From CAZHGD01 sp964531735 (lineage in GTDB: Bacteria; Armatimonadota; UBA10988), in NCBI GenBank assembly GCA_964531735.1, contig CAZHGD010000112.1:1-24615 (forward strand): DNA of 24,615 nt. The letters are read 5' to 3'. The stretch's first letter is position 1. Each line of letters begins with the position of its first letter. The translations under genes and the position numbers were made by a program. The notes beneath the pieces are model-generated. The model saw only the letters and a program-made list of their open reading frames with translations, searched no databases and was not told where the DNA came from. Shown piece after piece: positions 1-13,100 of the stretch.

Positions 1-931
1 TCAGCCGGGCCGCCTCGGCCTCCAGCGCCGTGGCCGTCGCCAGCGCCGCCTGTCGGCTGCCGTCGCGACGGGCCGCCGCCGCCGCCGCGCGCGAAGCCAG
101 CTCGCGGCGCCAGTCGTCCAGTCGCAGGTCGACGGTCAGCGGACCCAACCGCGCCAACCGCTCCTGCTGGTAAGCGGCGCGCTGCGCGGCCTGGTCGGCC
201 AGTTCGGCCTCGCGCCGCGCCAGCAGACGATCCGCCTCCCGCAGCGCGGCCAGGGCCTCCTGGTCCAGCCGAGCCTGGAGGCCCAGCACCTGCTGCCGCC
301 GGTAGCGCCACAAACCCTGCTCGAGGTCGGCCCGCCGCCGCTCGGACACCGCCGCCAAGGCGGCGTCCCAGGCGGCCAGCTCTTTCTGGACGCCTTCGGC
401 TTCGAGCGGGTTGAGTCGGGCCTGCGACAGCCTGACCCCCTGGTCGATGCGCTGGCCCTGGCCCAGCCGCAGAAGCAGGTCCAGGCGCGGCGCCCGGGTC
501 AGCTCAGCCAACGCGCGCAGCCAGGCGGCCTGGTCAGCGGTCAGTTCGGTTTGGAACACCCGCCAGCGGCGGAACACCTCCCCGGAGCGCGGGGTCAGCT
601 CGCGCAGGCGGCTCGTGGCCACCTGGTCGGCGAGCACGGCCTGGTAGATGGCCAACTCGGTGGCGATGGCGCGAGCTTCGGCCTCGGCATCTTCGGTGGG
701 CAGGACGCCGTTCGCGCTGGCCTCGCCAGCCGCCGGTGGCGGCGGCACCGCGGCCCCGGGCTCCGGCTGGTCGGCGCGCTGGCGTAGCGCGGCCGCCGTC
801 GCCAGCAAGGCGCTGACGCGTTCGGGCGACTGCTGCCGCCGCACCAGCGCATCGAGGTCGACATACCCTTCCGGCGGCCAGGCCGCCGCAAGGACCAGAC
901 TCAGATAGACGCCGACGGCCAGCCTGCCCAT
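1..931 (-). CDS. Exported coiled-coil protein, C-terminus beyond left edge
   Basis: An open frame runs from an ATG at 931 to the window edge (310 codons, no stop). The first 17 or so residues (MGRLAVGVYLSLVLAAAW) look like a signal peptide with a possible cleavage after the Ala run, so the product is probably periplasmic or extracellular. Residues about 55-75 are Pro/Ala-rich. The rest is Ala/Glu/Arg/Gln/Leu-rich with long stretches of LxxLxxR/E spacing, as in an extended coiled coil. No catalytic motif is visible. It starts 36 bases after the stop of the histidine kinase upstream on the same strand, so it may be the last gene of that operon. I do not recognise a family; a Skp/OmpH-like chaperone or TolC-like helical hairpin would be alternatives, but neither is supported by a motif. 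The frame is favoured by the signal peptide and by its continuity; opposite-strand frames here are short and Arg/Ser-biased. Confidence 0.6.
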   Translation of the reverse strand, partial: MGRLAVGVYLSLVLAAAWPPEGYVDLDALVRRQQSPERVSALLATAAALRQRADQPEPGAAVPPPPAAGEASANGVLPTEDAEAEARAIATELAIYQAVLADQVATSRLRELTPRSGEVFRRWRVFQTELTADQAAWLRALAELTRAPRLDLLLRLGQGQRIDQGVRLSQARLNPLEAEGVQKELAAWDAALAAVSERRRADLEQGLWRYRRQQVLGLQARLDQEALAALREADRLLARREAELADQAAQRAAYQQERLARLGPLTVDLRLDDWRRELASRAAAAAARRDGSRQAALATATALEAEAARL

Positions 932-967
932 ACGTCGGCAGAGTCTAGCACGCGCCCAAACCACCGG

Positions 968-3895
968 TCAACCAGGTGGCGGCGGCAGCGTGAACCAGAA
1001 GCAAGCCCCCTGACCCGGCCCCGCCGACTCCGCCCAGACCCGGCCGCCGTGGACCTCGATGATCCGGCGCACCAGCGCCAGACCGATGCCGGTGCCGCCG
1101 CGCCCGGGCTCGAGTTGCTCGAACAGGCCGAAGATCCGCTCGGCGTAGGCCGGCGCGAAGCCGCTGCCGTTGTCGCGCACGTAGCACAGCGGCCAGCCGC
1201 GTTCATCGTCCACGCCGGCGCAGCCGACCGCAACCTGCGCGTCCGGGCAACCAGCGCTGAAGCGGATGGCGTTCTCGATCAGGTTCTGCATCACTTCGCG
1301 CAGCCGCTGGCGGTCACCATGGACCTGCGGCAGCGGCTCGATGGCTTCCACGCGCACGCCGTTGGCCGCGATGCTGCCGGCCAGCAACTCCTTCACCATG
1401 GCCACCAGATGGCCCAGCGCCACCGTCTCGGGTGGGTTCACCAGGCGACCGATGCGCGACAGCTCCAGCAACTCCTCCAGCAAGCGGGCCATGTGCGCGG
1501 TGGCCTGTTCCATGCGCGCGATGTTGCGGTCGGCCTGCGCCAGCCGCCCGGCCGTCAGGTCGGACCGCAGCCGGCCCAGGAACCCCGAGATGGTGATCAG
1601 TGGGCTCTTCAGATCGTGCGAGACCGTGTAGGTGAAGCGCTCCAGCTCCTCGTTGATCTGCGAGAGCTGCCGGATCATCGCTTCGCGCTCCTCCTCGCGG
1701 TGCCGGCGGTCGGTGATGTCGTGGATCACCTCGATCGCCCCGGTGCGGCGGCCGTCGCGGTCGTAGAGCGGCGCCGCGACCGCCCACAGGTACGCGGGCC
1801 CGCGCCCGCCGAGGTCGGTCACACAGGCTTCGCCCCGGAGTGTTTCGCCCTGCCGCGTCAGGGCGTCGTAGAGTGGCCCGGTGGTCGCCAGGTCGGCGTC
1901 GAGCAGGTCGATCAGGCACGGCCGACCGTGCCCGTAGATGGCGTTGGCGTAGGCCGGCGCGCCGCAGCCGAGAACGGCGGCTTTGGGCACACCGGTCAGC
2001 GTCTCGATGGCGCGGTTCCAGGCCACCACTTGACCCGACCGGTCAATCACGAAGATCGAGTCCGGCAGGAACTCCAGGATATCGTCGAGCTGCCGCAGGG
2101 CGGCATTCAGTTGCTCCTCGGCCCGCTTGCGCTCGGTGATGTCGTGGAAGAAGCCGACGGTGGCCGGCCCGTCCGCCAGGACGACCCGGTTGGCCGTCGC
2201 GGCCACATGGAACCGGCTCCCGTCGCGCCGCAAGGCGGTCAGTTCGTAGTGCGTCTCGGCCGGCAGTCCGCCTTCGCGCCGGCGACCGCGGGCGTCGAAC
2301 TCGGCCTGGCATTCCGGCGCCACCCACTCGGTGTACTCGTGACCGATGACCTCGTCGGGCGAGTCGAAGCCGGACATCCGGCAGTAGGCTGGGTTGGCAT
2401 ACGTATAGCGGCCGGCTCGCGAGATGGCGATCGCCACCGGGGCGTCCTCGATCAGCGTGCGGAAGCGCTGCTCGCTGGCCCGGAGCGCCTCCTCGGCGTG
2501 CACCCGCTCGGTGATGTCCTGGTGGACCACCACGACCGAGGACACCTCGCCGTCGGCGCCGCGAATCGGGAAGATGTCGCCCTGCACGGTGCGGCGGGTG
2601 CCGTGGCCCAGCGCGGCGCTGAGGTCGTAGTCCACGGCCGGCAGGCTGACCCGCTCGCCGTCGAACGCCCGGCGCACCAGCGGGATCAGGCCATAGGCGT
2701 TCAGGACCGGGTCGGCCAGGATGTTGTAGCCGACGGTCTGTTCGGTAGTGACGCCCCACAGACGGACGCTGGCCTCGTTGACCACTTGCACCTCGCCCGT
2801 CGGTGACAGGACCAGCGTGCTGAACGGCGACTGCTCCACCATGCCGCGGAAGCGGTTCTCGCTGGCCGCCAGCGCATCGGCAGCCTGTCGGCGCTCGGTC
2901 ACGTCGAGGAGCACGCCGTTGAACAGCAGCACGCCCTCGCTCGGCAACGGGATCGAGTGGGCGGTGAACCAGATCACCTCCCCGCTGGGCTTGGTCAGGC
3001 GGCTCTCGAAGAACCACGGCTCGACCCGCTCGACGGCTTGCTTCACCGTGTCGACGAACCGGGCCCGGTCCGGCGGCGCCAGCCGCTCGGCGAAACGGTC
3101 GAACAGCGTGTTCAGCGGCTCGGCCTCCAGCCCCGTCACCGTGGGCATCCGCTGGCTCACATAGCGCAGGCCGAACTCGCCGTCGGGCAGCGCGTAGAAC
3201 TGGAACACCACACCGGGTATATTGGCATTGACATCCAGGAGCAACTGCTGGCTCTCGCGCAAGGCCTCCTCGGCCCGTTGTCGTTCCACCAACTCCGCCC
3301 GGTAACGGCCGATGGCCTCGCGGACCGACCATGCGGCCACCGCCTGGAGCGACACGACCGAGACAATCTGGTGGACCGCGGTCAACAGGATGCCCGCGTT
3401 CGACCGGTCGGCGACCACGGGCAGCCGACCCGCGGCACCCAGCAGCCCGATCGCCACCGCGGCGGCCACGCAGACGGCGCCCATGACCACGCCGCCGCCC
3501 GTGCCGTATAGTTGACCAGCCAGCAGCACCAGCACCACGTAGGCCATCAGCACCGGCGAGTGCAGGCCCCCTTCGGTCGCGATGACGAACGTGGTCAGCA
3601 GCCAGAACAGCACCACGGTCAGCCGGCAGGCCAGGCGCACACGGCGCTGGGCCACCAGCACCAGCACGCCCACGAGCACCGCGGAGGCGGTGAGCCCGAC
3701 GGTGGCGATGCGCGCGATGCGATGGGGATCGACCAGAATGTGCGCGAAGAGCAGACCGCTGATCAGCAGCGCGAGCCACAGGACCACCCACAACGCGCGG
3801 GCCTGGTGCTGCTGCACGGCATCGTCCATGTCCGGCGGCAGCAGCCAACGCCAACGGCTGTTGCGCCACCACTCCATCGCTCCGTTTGGCACCAT
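968..3895 (-). CDS. Membrane-bound multi-PAS sensor histidine kinase
   Basis: Numbering is from the ATG at 3895. A GTG three codons upstream is possible, but the ATG has AGG about 7 bases before it. Residues 35-195 hold about six hydrophobic segments, a membrane sensor module. Four PAS-type domains follow at about 215-335, 345-465, 473-590 and 600-735; the first three end in the usual D[VI]TER-type linker and the fourth in HDITDRR. The HisKA motif VSHDLKSP gives phospho-acceptor His760. The ATPase has its N box near Asn871/Asn875, DNGSGF near 908 and GGTGIGLAL near 933. By family, it autophosphorylates on His and passes phosphate to a response regulator, but none is encoded here. It lies 21-30 bases after the stop of the longer kinase upstream, so the two are probably cotranscribed. 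The final 225 residues closely resemble those of that neighbour, which indicates a tandem paralogue with different input domains. The signal sensed cannot be told. Confidence 0.93.
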   Translation of the reverse strand: MVPNGAMEWWRNSRWRWLLPPDMDDAVQQHQARALWVVLWLALLISGLLFAHILVDPHRIARIATVGLTASAVLVGVLVLVAQRRVRLACRLTVVLFWLLTTFVIATEGGLHSPVLMAYVVLVLLAGQLYGTGGGVVMGAVCVAAAVAIGLLGAAGRLPVVADRSNAGILLTAVHQIVSVVSLQAVAAWSVREAIGRYRAELVERQRAEEALRESQQLLLDVNANIPGVVFQFYALPDGEFGLRYVSQRMPTVTGLEAEPLNTLFDRFAERLAPPDRARFVDTVKQAVERVEPWFFESRLTKPSGEVIWFTAHSIPLPSEGVLLFNGVLLDVTERRQAADALAASENRFRGMVEQSPFSTLVLSPTGEVQVVNEASVRLWGVTTEQTVGYNILADPVLNAYGLIPLVRRAFDGERVSLPAVDYDLSAALGHGTRRTVQGDIFPIRGADGEVSSVVVVHQDITERVHAEEALRASEQRFRTLIEDAPVAIAISRAGRYTYANPAYCRMSGFDSPDEVIGHEYTEWVAPECQAEFDARGRRREGGLPAETHYELTALRRDGSRFHVAATANRVVLADGPATVGFFHDITERKRAEEQLNAALRQLDDILEFLPDSIFVIDRSGQVVAWNRAIETLTGVPKAAVLGCGAPAYANAIYGHGRPCLIDLLDADLATTGPLYDALTRQGETLRGEACVTDLGGRGPAYLWAVAAPLYDRDGRRTGAIEVIHDITDRRHREEEREAMIRQLSQINEELERFTYTVSHDLKSPLITISGFLGRLRSDLTAGRLAQADRNIARMEQATAHMARLLEELLELSRIGRLVNPPETVALGHLVAMVKELLAGSIAANGVRVEAIEPLPQVHGDRQRLREVMQNLIENAIRFSAGCPDAQVAVGCAGVDDERGWPLCYVRDNGSGFAPAYAERIFGLFEQLEPGRGGTGIGLALVRRIIEVHGGRVWAESAGPGQGACFWFTLPPPPG

Positions 3896-3925
3896 CGTAC
3901 ACACCTGTTCCGGTCCGCAGCGACG

Positions 3926-7966
<4,041 letters not shown>

Positions 7967-8031
7967 GGCGCGCGCTCCCGGCAGTCCTCGGCCCCCGCGC
8001 CCGACCCGGCATGCGCCCGCAACCCGCAGCG

Positions 8032-8060
8032 ACATTACCACAATGGCACGTGACGCCCAA
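8032..8060 (-). promoter_or_regulatory. Weak candidate promoter for the kinase operon
   Basis: On the minus strand TTGGGC (8060-8055) and TAATGT (8037-8032) are 17 bases apart. Both boxes are poor matches (three of six each), and the -35 lies inside the 8049-8076 hairpin. It would put transcription start near 8025, downstream of the 8041/8035 start codons and upstream of the ATG at 7966, agreeing with the start chosen for the kinase. Confidence 0.25.
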
Positions 8061-8076
8061 TCGAGCGGGCGTCACG
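8049..8076 (-). terminator. Perfect 10-bp hairpin after the CoA-disulfide reductase gene
   Basis: CGTGACGCCC (8049-8058) and GGGCGTCACG (8067-8076) form a perfect 10-bp stem with an 8-base loop, beginning 24 bases past the stop of the flavoprotein gene. There is no T-run on either side. It could be an intrinsic terminator without a U-tract, a 3'-end stabilising hairpin, or an operator for the kinase gene that follows. Confidence 0.5.
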
Positions 8077-8100
8077 GTAGGTTCAACTGCGCCGGTGCGC

Positions 8101-9762
8101 TCAGGTCTCCAGGTCACCGCACCAGGCGGTGATCCCACCATCCAGGTAGCGCACGTGCTTCAGGCCGGCGCGCTTCAGCTTGCGGTAGCCCTCGGCGCTG
8201 CGCAGGCCGCCCTTGCAGTAGACCACCACGTCGGCCTCCGGATCGACGTCGCCGCACCGCTCACTGATCGTCCCCAGTGGCATCAGGCGCGCCCCGGGCA
8301 GACGACCACTCGTCCACTCGTTCGGCTCGCGACAGTCCAGCAGCACCCGCTCGCTGCCGGGTGGCTCCGCCAGCAAGCGGTGCGGTGTGATGCCGGCGGT
8401 CTTGCGGTCGAGTTTGTTCCGCAAGGCGTTGGCCGCCGTGATCACCACGTCCATGGCCGGCGAGAACGGCGGCGCGTAGCCCAGATCGAGCTGCGCCACC
8501 TGATCGACCGTCAGGTGCGCGGTGATGGCCACGGCCAGGACGTCGATGCGCTTGTCGACCACGCCGGGCCCAAACGCTTGCGCGCCGAGCACGCGCCGCG
8601 TCGCGCGGTCGCCGTGCAGGATCAGCGTCACCTCGCCGACACCCGGCATGTAGCCCGGCCGGTCGGCCTGCGGCACGATCACCGTCTCATAGTCGCAGCC
8701 CGCCTGGATCAACTGCGACTCGAGCAGACCGGTGCCGCCCACGTTGAGCCGCCCGACGCGAACCAGGCTGGTGCCCACCACGCCCGGGAAGCGGTCGTCG
8801 CCGCCGGTCAGGTTGACCGCCGCCACCCGGCCCTGCTTGTTGGCCGTGGAGCCCAGCGGAATCCAGCACGGCTGCCCATCGACCAGGTGATGCTGCTCGG
8901 CGCAGTCGCCGGCGGCGTAGATGTCCGGGTCGCTGGTCTGCTGGCGGTCGTTCACCGCGATCGCGCCGGTCGGCCCGATGGCCAGCCCGGCCTCCTTGGC
9001 CAGTTCGGCGTTGGGGCGCACGCCGATGCTCAGCAGCACCAGTTCGGCGCCCACCGGGCCACGGCTGGTGCGCACGCCGGTCACCCGGTTGCGGTGGTCG
9101 ACTTCGACGCCCTCGACCTTGGTGTCGAGCAGCACCTCGACACCCAACCGGTCCAGCTCCTGCCGCACCGCATGGGCCAGCGGCACGTCGAACCGCGGCA
9201 TGACCTGCGGCATCAGCTCGATGACCGTCACCTCCAGGCCGCGCTCACGGAACTGCTCGGCCACCTCCAGGCCGATGTAGCCGGCGCCGACCACCACCGC
9301 GCGCCGCACGTTGTGCAGGTTGAGGTAGTCGTCAATGGCGAAGGCGTCGGTGACACTCCGCAGCGTGAACACCCCGTCGGCCGGCAAGCCCGGCAGCGAC
9401 GGCACGAAGGGGCGCGCGCCGGTGGCCAGGCCCAGCTTGCCGTACTCGAGCGTCTGCTCGACCCCAGTGGCCACCTCGACCACCTTGACCGTGTGCGCGG
9501 CGCGGTCAATCGCCGTCGCGCGCCAGCCGGTCATCATGGTGACGTTGTTCTTGGCGCCGAAATCCTCCGGCCGGCGAACCAGTAGCTTGTCCCGCTGGTC
9601 GAAGGTGCGGCCGAGGTAGTACGGCGTGCCGCAGCCCGCGTAGGAGATGAGCGGTTCGTCGGTGACCAGCGTGATGGGCACGTCCGGATCCTCCCGCCGC
9701 GCCTTGGCCGCCATCTTCGGCCCGGCCGCCACGCCACCCACGATCACAATCGGTCGCTTCAT
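8101..9762 (-). CDS. CoA-disulfide reductase-like flavoprotein with C-terminal rhodanese domain
   Basis: This 553-residue cytoplasmic protein belongs to the pyridine-nucleotide disulfide oxidoreductase superfamily, single-Cys CoADR branch. The FAD site is VGGVAAGPKMA (8-18). The single redox Cys44 lies in SYAGCGTPYYLG, as in CoADR and NADH oxidase/peroxidase enzymes. The NAD(P)H site is VVGAGYIGLEVAE (157-169), a second FAD motif YAAGDCA is near 282, and YAPPFSPAMD (429-438) is typical of CoADR. Residues about 460-553 form a rhodanese domain with active-site Cys516 in VVYCKGGLRS. Fusions of this type are known to reduce CoA disulfide, CoA persulfide or polysulfide with NAD(P)H. The substrate here is inferred only. 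Its ATG overlaps the stop of the arsR-family gene by four bases (ATGA), so the two are translationally coupled and the enzyme is probably under that repressor's control. A general NADH oxidase role is the alternative. Confidence 0.92.
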   Translation of the reverse strand: MKRPIVIVGGVAAGPKMAAKARREDPDVPITLVTDEPLISYAGCGTPYYLGRTFDQRDKLLVRRPEDFGAKNNVTMMTGWRATAIDRAAHTVKVVEVATGVEQTLEYGKLGLATGARPFVPSLPGLPADGVFTLRSVTDAFAIDDYLNLHNVRRAVVVGAGYIGLEVAEQFRERGLEVTVIELMPQVMPRFDVPLAHAVRQELDRLGVEVLLDTKVEGVEVDHRNRVTGVRTSRGPVGAELVLLSIGVRPNAELAKEAGLAIGPTGAIAVNDRQQTSDPDIYAAGDCAEQHHLVDGQPCWIPLGSTANKQGRVAAVNLTGGDDRFPGVVGTSLVRVGRLNVGGTGLLESQLIQAGCDYETVIVPQADRPGYMPGVGEVTLILHGDRATRRVLGAQAFGPGVVDKRIDVLAVAITAHLTVDQVAQLDLGYAPPFSPAMDVVITAANALRNKLDRKTAGITPHRLLAEPPGSERVLLDCREPNEWTSGRLPGARLMPLGTISERCGDVDPEADVVVYCKGGLRSAEGYRKLKRAGLKHVRYLDGGITAWCGDLET

Positions 9763-10118
9763 GCCTGCTCACCTTTCGGAGCCACCCCGGCCGCCTCTGC
9801 GGCGGCCGCCGCCTGTCGCCGGATCAACTGGCACACCTGACGGCAGAGCCCGTCCGCCACGGCGTCGGCGATGCCCACGTAGACCCTCGTGCCATCGCGC
9901 CGCCGCACCACCCAGCCCGCCTGCTCCAGCCGGTCCAGATGACGCGACACGCTCGGCTGACTGAACCCCGTCTCGGCCACCAGCTCGCCCACGGTCCGCT
10001 CGCCGCCGCTGAGCACCTGCATCAGCCGCAGCCGCGCCGGCTCGCCCAACGCCCGCAGGCGCTCGGCCAACAGCGGCAGCAACCGCTCATCCACCGTGTC
10101 CAGCGTCGCCACATCCAT
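9759..10118 (-). CDS. ArsR/SmtB-family transcriptional repressor
   Basis: This is a winged-helix regulator of about 119 residues. The core ALGEPARLRLMQVLS is followed by the recognition region VGELVAETGFSQPSVSRHL and a wing ending in RRRDGTRVYVGIAD. The only cysteines are Cys92 and Cys96 (LCRQVC) in the last helix, a plausible sensing pair; there is no Cys in the helix before the HTH. The start is taken as the ATG at 10118. An in-frame ATG at 10136 lies between the -35 and -10 boxes of the promoter and so cannot be on the message; GTGs at 10112 and 10094 remain possible. With transcription expected to begin at about 10118, the message would be leaderless. By context it likely represses its own operon with the rhodanese-fused flavoprotein and responds to sulfide, persulfide, disulfide stress or a thiophilic metal. 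The inducer is inference. Confidence 0.9.
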   Translation of the reverse strand: MDVATLDTVDERLLPLLAERLRALGEPARLRLMQVLSGGERTVGELVAETGFSQPSVSRHLDRLEQAGWVVRRRDGTRVYVGIADAVADGLCRQVCQLIRRQAAAAAEAAGVAPKGEQA

Positions 10119-10146
10119 ATATGCATTTATAGTCATATATGCATTT
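10116..10146 (-). promoter_or_regulatory. Two direct repeats, likely ArsR-family operator
   Basis: The 13-base sequence CATATATGCATTT occurs at 10116-10128 and again at 10134-10146, an 18-base period. One copy overlaps the -10 box and start point, the other fills the spacer between -35 and -10. Each contains the palindrome ATGCAT. A repressor bound here would block polymerase, so autoregulation is the natural reading. Which half-sites are contacted is not known. Confidence 0.7.
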
Positions 10147-10154
10147 CATGTCAA
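10126..10154 (-). promoter_or_regulatory. Consensus promoter of the arsR-CoADR operon
   Basis: On the minus strand TTGACA (10154-10149), exactly 17 bases, then TATAAA (10131-10126): a full -35 and five of six -10 bases for a housekeeping sigma factor, within an AT-rich island in a very GC-rich region. Start of transcription should fall near 10118-10119, at the ATG itself. Confidence 0.8.
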
Positions 10155-10156
10155 GG

Positions 10157-10176
10157 GCGCCCTGGCGCTAGGGCGC
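10157..10176 (-). terminator. Hairpin at the end of the DUF6259-like gene
   Basis: GCGCCCT (10157-10163) pairs perfectly with AGGGCGC (10170-10176) across a 6-base loop. The hairpin includes the stop codon of the glycosidase-like gene and ends 3 bases before the -35 box of the arsR promoter. No T-run follows. Probably a terminator or transcript end that insulates the arsR operon. Confidence 0.4.
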
Positions 10177-13100
10177 GGCCAGGAGTCGGGCGTCGCCCCA
10201 CTGGGCCCAGTCACACAGGTTGCTGCCGACGCTGTCGGTCACCAGGCTCAGCAGGATGGCCCGGCCGGCCCACGGCCCCAGGTCGACGCTGCCCTGCTGC
10301 CACCCGTTCGGGTGCGGCACCGGCAGGCCCCAGACGGGTTGGCCGTTGACCTGCACCTCGAAGGCCACCGCGCCGCCACCGGTCACGACCTGCACCGCGA
10401 AGGCCAGCCGCAGCGGCTGGGCGGGCAACTGCAGGCACCAGTCCAGCGCGGTGCGGCCGCTGTCCGGCGGGTGCCCGCTGAGCACCGGCACCGAGCGGCC
10501 CGCAAGCTGTCCGCGGCCGACCGAGCCGCTGCCGAACACCGGGCCCTCGCGCAGCAGACCGCCGAAGGTGCTGCCGGTGAGGAACGGCAGGTCGGCCAGC
10601 TCGGCACCGGCGGCCGCCGGCCGGATAGCGTGCAGGAAGCCGAACGGCTGCGGGCGCGGCAGCTCCACCTCGGTCACCGTGCCGCCGGGCACTGCCTGCG
10701 TGCCGACGACGCGGCCGGGCCGGTCGGTCTCGCCGAAGAACGGCTGGCCGTCGGCATAGGGGCTGAACACGCGCACCCGCAGCGGCCGGGCCGCCGCCTC
10801 GCCGAGGTTGACCACGCCGGGCTGCCCCCAGAGCGCCCAGTCCCAACTGACGTCGGCGGCCGGCCCGGGTCCAGTCAGCAGCCGCAGCACCACGGTGCGG
10901 CCGCGCCAAGTCGACAGGTCGACTTCGCGGCGGGCCCATTTGCCACGCAGCCAGTGCTCGCGGAACACCTCCTGCCCCTCGACGGTGACGGCGAACGTCA
11001 CCCCGTCACTCAGCGGCTTCTGCCGGTCGGCCGCCGCCTGCTGCGGGTCGCTCAGGTCACCCAGTCCCATGGCGAACCGCAGCACGGTCCGCCCCGTGGC
11101 TGGGATGGTGACCAGGTACTCGCCATAGGTCAGGCCACCGGCGGTGCCGCCCTGGTACGGCGGGTGCGCGGCGATGGCGCTGAGCGCCTCACCGCCGCTG
11201 GCGCCCGGCGCGGGCTGGAACTGCGCGCCCGAGGCCAGCGGCTGCGGCCGGCCGGCGACCAGGAGGCCGGTCGCGGCCGTGGGCGCCATCGCCACCAGAT
11301 CGGCCACGATGGCGGTGGGGCCGGCCAGCCGGAAGAGCGTCCGGCGCGGGCTGTCGCGCACCTCGCGGACGATGACCGGCTCGCTCGCCGAGACCAGGTG
11401 CAGCACCCGCGGGTCGGGCGACAGCGCGCTGAGCGGGTAGCGCTGCTCGGGATCCAGGCCGAACAGACGGCCGCCATCGAAGGCGCGCCAGTCGGCGATG
11501 GACCCGGGGCCGTCGTAGGTGTTGGTCCGGCTGATCAGCGCCCAGGCCGACTGCGCCGGCGCGGCGCGCGGGGCCAGCCGGCGGCCGGGCGGCGTGTCGA
11601 ACACGGCACTGACGGCGCCGTCCGGCCCGCGCCAGGCGAACAGTTCCTCCGGATAGCGGACCTCGTCGGGCGCCGGGCACAGCCGGTGGCGCTGGAAGTA
11701 GCCGGCCTCGCGCAAGACGAAGTCGGTGCCGCTGGCCCGCGGGTTCAGCGGCCCGTCCAGACTCAACGTGGGCCAGGCGCCCAGGCTGTCGAAGAAGTCA
11801 TGGTGCGCCAGGAACGCGGTGAACGAGCCCTCCTGCGATGGCAGACCGAGGTGCCCGTAGAGCCCGCAGAACGGGGCGAAGAGGAGGCTGCGCACCGGAT
11901 GCACCCGCACCCCGGCGCCCGGGCTGACCCAGAACGGTTCGCCCACCTGCGCGAACGAGCAGGCCAGGAGCCCTTCGTTCAGGCCCTCGGTACCCAGCGC
12001 CACCTCCGGCAGCGCCGTCTGCAACTCGCGCAGGTAGACCTCGCCGCCACGGGCGCAGGTCAGACCGTCCAGGTCGCCGTCGTGGGTGTTGCCGATGACC
12101 GGGAAGTCGAGGTGCAGCGCGTCGAAGCGGACCTGCTCCCAGGCCCGGCGGAAGTGGTCGATGAGGAACCGTCGCACGGCGGCCGAGGCGGGGTTGAGGC
12201 AGTAGATCTGGCCCGGGTCGTCGGGCCGATCGAGGTACCAACCGACGCGCTTGCCGTTGGTCCGCTCGGTCTGCACCCAGCGCTCCACCGGCGGCAACTC
12301 GGGGCTCTTGGGACCGATGCCCACCAGGTTGCCGTGGACCATCACGCGGAACCCCAGCGCCTGGGCGCCGCGGCACCACGCGACGAAGCCCTCGCGCGGC
12401 GTGTAGTCCGGATAGAGGTGGTCGTAGGGCAGCTTGCGCCAGCCCGGCACATAGAGGAGGGTCTGCCGCGGGTCGACGCGGGCCGCCAGGTCGCGCAGGT
12501 GCTCCATGGCGACCTCGTTCGACACCCGCACGACCAGTCGGATGTCCTGCACCCAGGCCGGCCGGCGAGCGGCGATGGCGGTCACGCCGCGCGCCGCGGC
12601 GAGGCGCCGCCGGTACTCCACGGCCGGCTGCTTCCAGTCGCCGCGGTACGCCTGGAGGCGCCAGAGCGGCCCGCTCACCCGGCGCGCCGTCTCATACGGG
12701 TCGCGCGTCTCGCTACCGAAGCCCAGCGCCAGTTCGCGACCATAGCGTCGCACTTCCAGGCTCTTGAACTGGGCTTCCGGATCCTCGGCCCAGACCGCGA
12801 ACCCGCCGCCGGCGCCTTGCAGGATGACCAGCGCGGCCTGCCAACTGCTCGGCCAGTTCAGCTCCAGGGTGCCTGGCCCTGTGAGCCCATCGACCTGCGA
12901 CCCGCCGTTGGCCGGCAAGACCAACTGGGTGCGCGCCGCGTCCACGCCGGCCAGGCCGCACCGCGCCGCCAGCAGTCGCGGTGCGGCGCGCTCGGCGACC
13001 AGCCGCACGGTCAACGCCCCATCGGCTTCGGCGCCCAGTTCGAGGTCGATCCGGCCCGATGGATCGCCGCTGAGTTGGCGTAGGACGATCCGCCCGCCGT

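Noticed and set aside
961..979. CCACC...GGTGG hairpin at the end of the shorter kinase gene
   Set aside because: Only 5 base pairs, mostly inside coding sequence, and expected by chance at this GC content.
1049..2806. 585-residue plus-strand frame opposite the shorter kinase (and a similar one at 5483-7570 opposite the longer kinase)
   Set aside because: His/Gln/Val/Arg-biased antisense frames with no recognisable motif; the kinases are certain.
10134..10136. ATG at 10134-10136 as the arsR-family start
   Set aside because: It lies between the -35 and -10 boxes of a consensus promoter, upstream of the expected transcript, and adds a non-conserved leader (MTINAY).
10116..10146. Repeats as a small CRISPR or phage attachment site
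   Set aside because: Only two 13-base copies, exactly placed on promoter elements, with no cas or integrase gene; an operator explains them.
10096..13083. 995-residue open frame on the plus strand opposite the DUF6259-like gene
   Set aside because: Composition is Gln/His/Arg/Pro/Ala-rich with no domain or signal. The minus-strand frame has a signal peptide, ribosome site and fold motifs. Long antisense frames are expected in very GC-rich DNA.
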